Below, in pieces: positions 4,430-5,590 of a stretch of 5,590 nt of DNA. The position numbers and the translations under genes are program-made. How positions within the stretch are numbered: the first letter of the stretch is position 1; each line of letters begins with the position of its first letter. The stretch spans positions 1-5,590 of the forward strand of contig VSNH01000217.1 in the NCBI GenBank assembly GCA_009774215.1, given 5' to 3'. The stretch is from Lachnospiraceae bacterium. GTDB taxonomy: Bacteria; Bacillota; Clostridia; Lachnospirales; Lachnospiraceae. Below the pieces are notes generated by a model. That model made no database searches and had not been told where the DNA came from. It saw nothing but the letters and a program-made list of their open reading frames with translations.

Positions 4430-5470
4430 ATGGGTAAGCATCTGACAAAGGCAGATCGGATAAAATTAGAGGCACTGCTAAAGGCAGGACATGGTAAAAA
4501 GGAGATCGCAGACATGCTGCATGTACACCGCAGCACAATATACCGGGAAATAAAAAGGGGAGTTTATATCGGGCTTAACTCTGATCTCACACAGGAAGAG
4601 AGATACAGCCCGGACATTGCAGACGATAAGTACAGGGAGAATCTGAAAAACAAGGGCGGCGTGCTTAAGATCGGCAACGATATTAAATTAGCGAATTATA
4701 TAGAGGATAAAATAGTAAATGAGGGATATAGCCCGGCTGCCGTTCTGGGGGAACTTAAGGCGCAGGGAAAAGAGGGGGAATTTTCCGTCACGATCTGCGT
4801 AACGACGCTTTACAGCTATATTGATAAAGGTATCTTTCTACAGCTTACAAATAAACACTTGCCAGTAAAGGCAAATAAGAAGAGAGACTATAAGAAAGTG
4901 AAGAGGCAGCAGGCAAGGGCGGCAGCAGGTACAAGTATAGAAAAGCGCCCGGAAGAGGTAGACAAGCGGGAAGAGTTCGGACACTGGGAAATGGATAGTG
5001 TGATAGGGCAGCGGGGGAAATCTAAAAATACCCTGCTGGTACTGACGGAAAGAAAGACGCGGGACGAGATCATATTTAAGCTGCCGGATAAGACAGCAGA
5101 GGCGGTAGTAGATGCTTTAGACGCATTGGAAAGAAAATGGGGTGATATGTTTAAGCAAGTCTTTAAAAGCATAACCGTAGACAATGGCAGCGAGTTTGCA
5201 TATTGTGAAGAGCTGGAACGTTCTATACTGGGAGAGGGAAAACGGACACAGCTATATTACTGCCACCCGTATAGCAGCTGGGAGCGTGGCACAAATGAGG
5301 TTACTAATAAAATGGTACGACGCAAAGTACCAAAGGGGACAAATTTTGACGGAATGACGGACGCAGAGGTAGAGGCAATGGAAAACTGGATAAATAACTA
5401 TCCCCGCCGCATACATGGCTATCATTCTGCCGGGGAACTTTTCGAGGAAGAGCTTAAGAAAATCGGGTGA
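4430..5470 (+). CDS. IS30-family DDE transposase
   Basis: This intact 346-residue transposase is predicted to cut and join DNA ends by the DDE mechanism. An N-terminal helix-turn-helix (about 3-45; LTKADRIKLEALLKAGHGKK and HVHRSTIYREIKRG) binds DNA. The RYSPDIADDKYRENLKNKG segment (58-76) and SPAAVLGELK (101-110) are typical of IS30. The catalytic core has D189 in GHWEMDSV, D251 in ITVDNGSEF and E285 in SSWERGTNE, giving exactly DD(33)E spacing. KMVRRKVPKGT (294-304) and a NNYPRRIHGYHSAGELFEE end (322-340) follow; the usual RPRK.LGY.TP is somewhat diverged. AGAGAGG (4415-4421) lies 8 bases before the ATG. Length is normal and nothing is frameshifted. I found no matching left inverted repeat, and it shares a transcription direction with the phage-like regulatory genes. 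It is either an insertion sequence with unrecognised ends or the element's own recombinase. Confidence 0.93.
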   Translation: MGKHLTKADRIKLEALLKAGHGKKEIADMLHVHRSTIYREIKRGVYIGLNSDLTQEERYSPDIADDKYRENLKNKGGVLKIGNDIKLANYIEDKIVNEGYSPAAVLGELKAQGKEGEFSVTICVTTLYSYIDKGIFLQLTNKHLPVKANKKRDYKKVKRQQARAAAGTSIEKRPEEVDKREEFGHWEMDSVIGQRGKSKNTLLVLTERKTRDEIIFKLPDKTAEAVVDALDALERKWGDMFKQVFKSITVDNGSEFAYCEELERSILGEGKRTQLYYCHPYSSWERGTNEVTNKMVRRKVPKGTNFDGMTDAEVEAMENWINNYPRRIHGYHSAGELFEEELKKIG

Positions 5471-5484
5471 AAAAAATTTAAAAA

Positions 5485-5558
5485 AGTGTCGCATTTAATA
5501 TTGACATTTTCAGAAACTTAACATTTCTAAAAAACTATTGACAAGCGAAAAAATTCCT
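5485..5558. repeat. Spaced TTRACA direct repeats at the transposase-distal end
   Basis: TTGACA (5501-5506), TTAACA (5518-5523) and TTGACA (5538-5543) recur at 17- and 20-base intervals, each followed by an A-rich stretch. TATTGACA is repeated exactly at 5499-5506 and 5536-5543. They follow GTGTCGCA (5486-5493) just after the transposase stop. This is where the right terminal repeat or transposase binding sites of an IS30-type element would lie. The function is inferred. Confidence 0.45.
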
Positions 5559-5566
5559 TATAATAT
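5538..5566 (+). promoter_or_regulatory. Possible promoter reading out of the right edge
   Basis: TTGACA (5538-5543) is followed by TATAAT (5559-5564) at 15 bases, or by TAATAT (5561-5566) at 17 bases. ACAAG (5541-5545) and CTTGT (5570-5574) flank the -10 region as a short inverted repeat. Any gene it drives lies beyond the window. AT-rich sequence makes chance matches easier. Confidence 0.4.
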
Positions 5567-5590
5567 TTTCTTGTAAAATGTTGAGTGGAC

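Noticed and set aside
4282..4538. Short reverse-strand frames around the transposase start
   Set aside because: They are antisense to the HTH gene, the hairpin and the transposase, with no ribosome sites or domain signals.

Overview
The window looks like the distal end of the late (tail/lysis) region of a temperate phage or prophage from a Firmicute, probably a gut-type Clostridium or Lachnospiraceae host. This host call is inference. It rests on strong AGGAG-like ribosome sites, consensus sigma-A promoter elements, the holin and amidase families, and the style of the reverse transcriptase. All supported genes read left to right on the + strand.

Bases 1-442 hold no convincing protein gene. 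They hold the template repeat (TR) of a diversity-generating retroelement (DGR), about 150-281. The TR is asparagine-codon-rich, non-coding and followed by an adenine-free GC-rich tract. A hairpin precedes it (103-123), and a structured spacer with a perfect 10-bp hairpin (328-351) follows it. A complete DGR-type reverse transcriptase (443-1537) lies directly downstream. Together they should copy the TR with adenine mutagenesis into the variable repeat of a target gene, typically a tail-tip or receptor-binding protein. That target and any Avd-like accessory protein are not in this window and are expected just upstream.

The reverse transcriptase overlaps, through ATGA, a 61-residue coiled-coil protein (1534-1719). 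This in turn overlaps a three-segment phage holin (1710-2198). After a GAAA-capped hairpin comes a large modular endolysin (2285-3763) with a zinc amidase, a linker module, a tail-lysozyme-like domain and a C-terminal SH3-like domain. A strong intrinsic terminator (3775-3813) ends the late operon, so the DGR enzyme appears to be coupled to the lysis cassette.

Beyond the terminator is a second unit. A perfect consensus promoter (3846-3874) carries two near-identical palindromes placed like repressor operators. It drives a 43-residue helical protein (3914-4045), a possible pseudoknot leader, a 55-residue Cro/Xre-like helix-turn-helix protein (4163-4330), a terminator-like hairpin, and an intact IS30-family DDE transposase (4430-5470). 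No matching left-end inverted repeat was found. The transposase may therefore be the phage's own recombinase rather than a simple insertion sequence. The AT-rich right edge (5471-5590) carries three spaced TTRACA repeats and a possible promoter.
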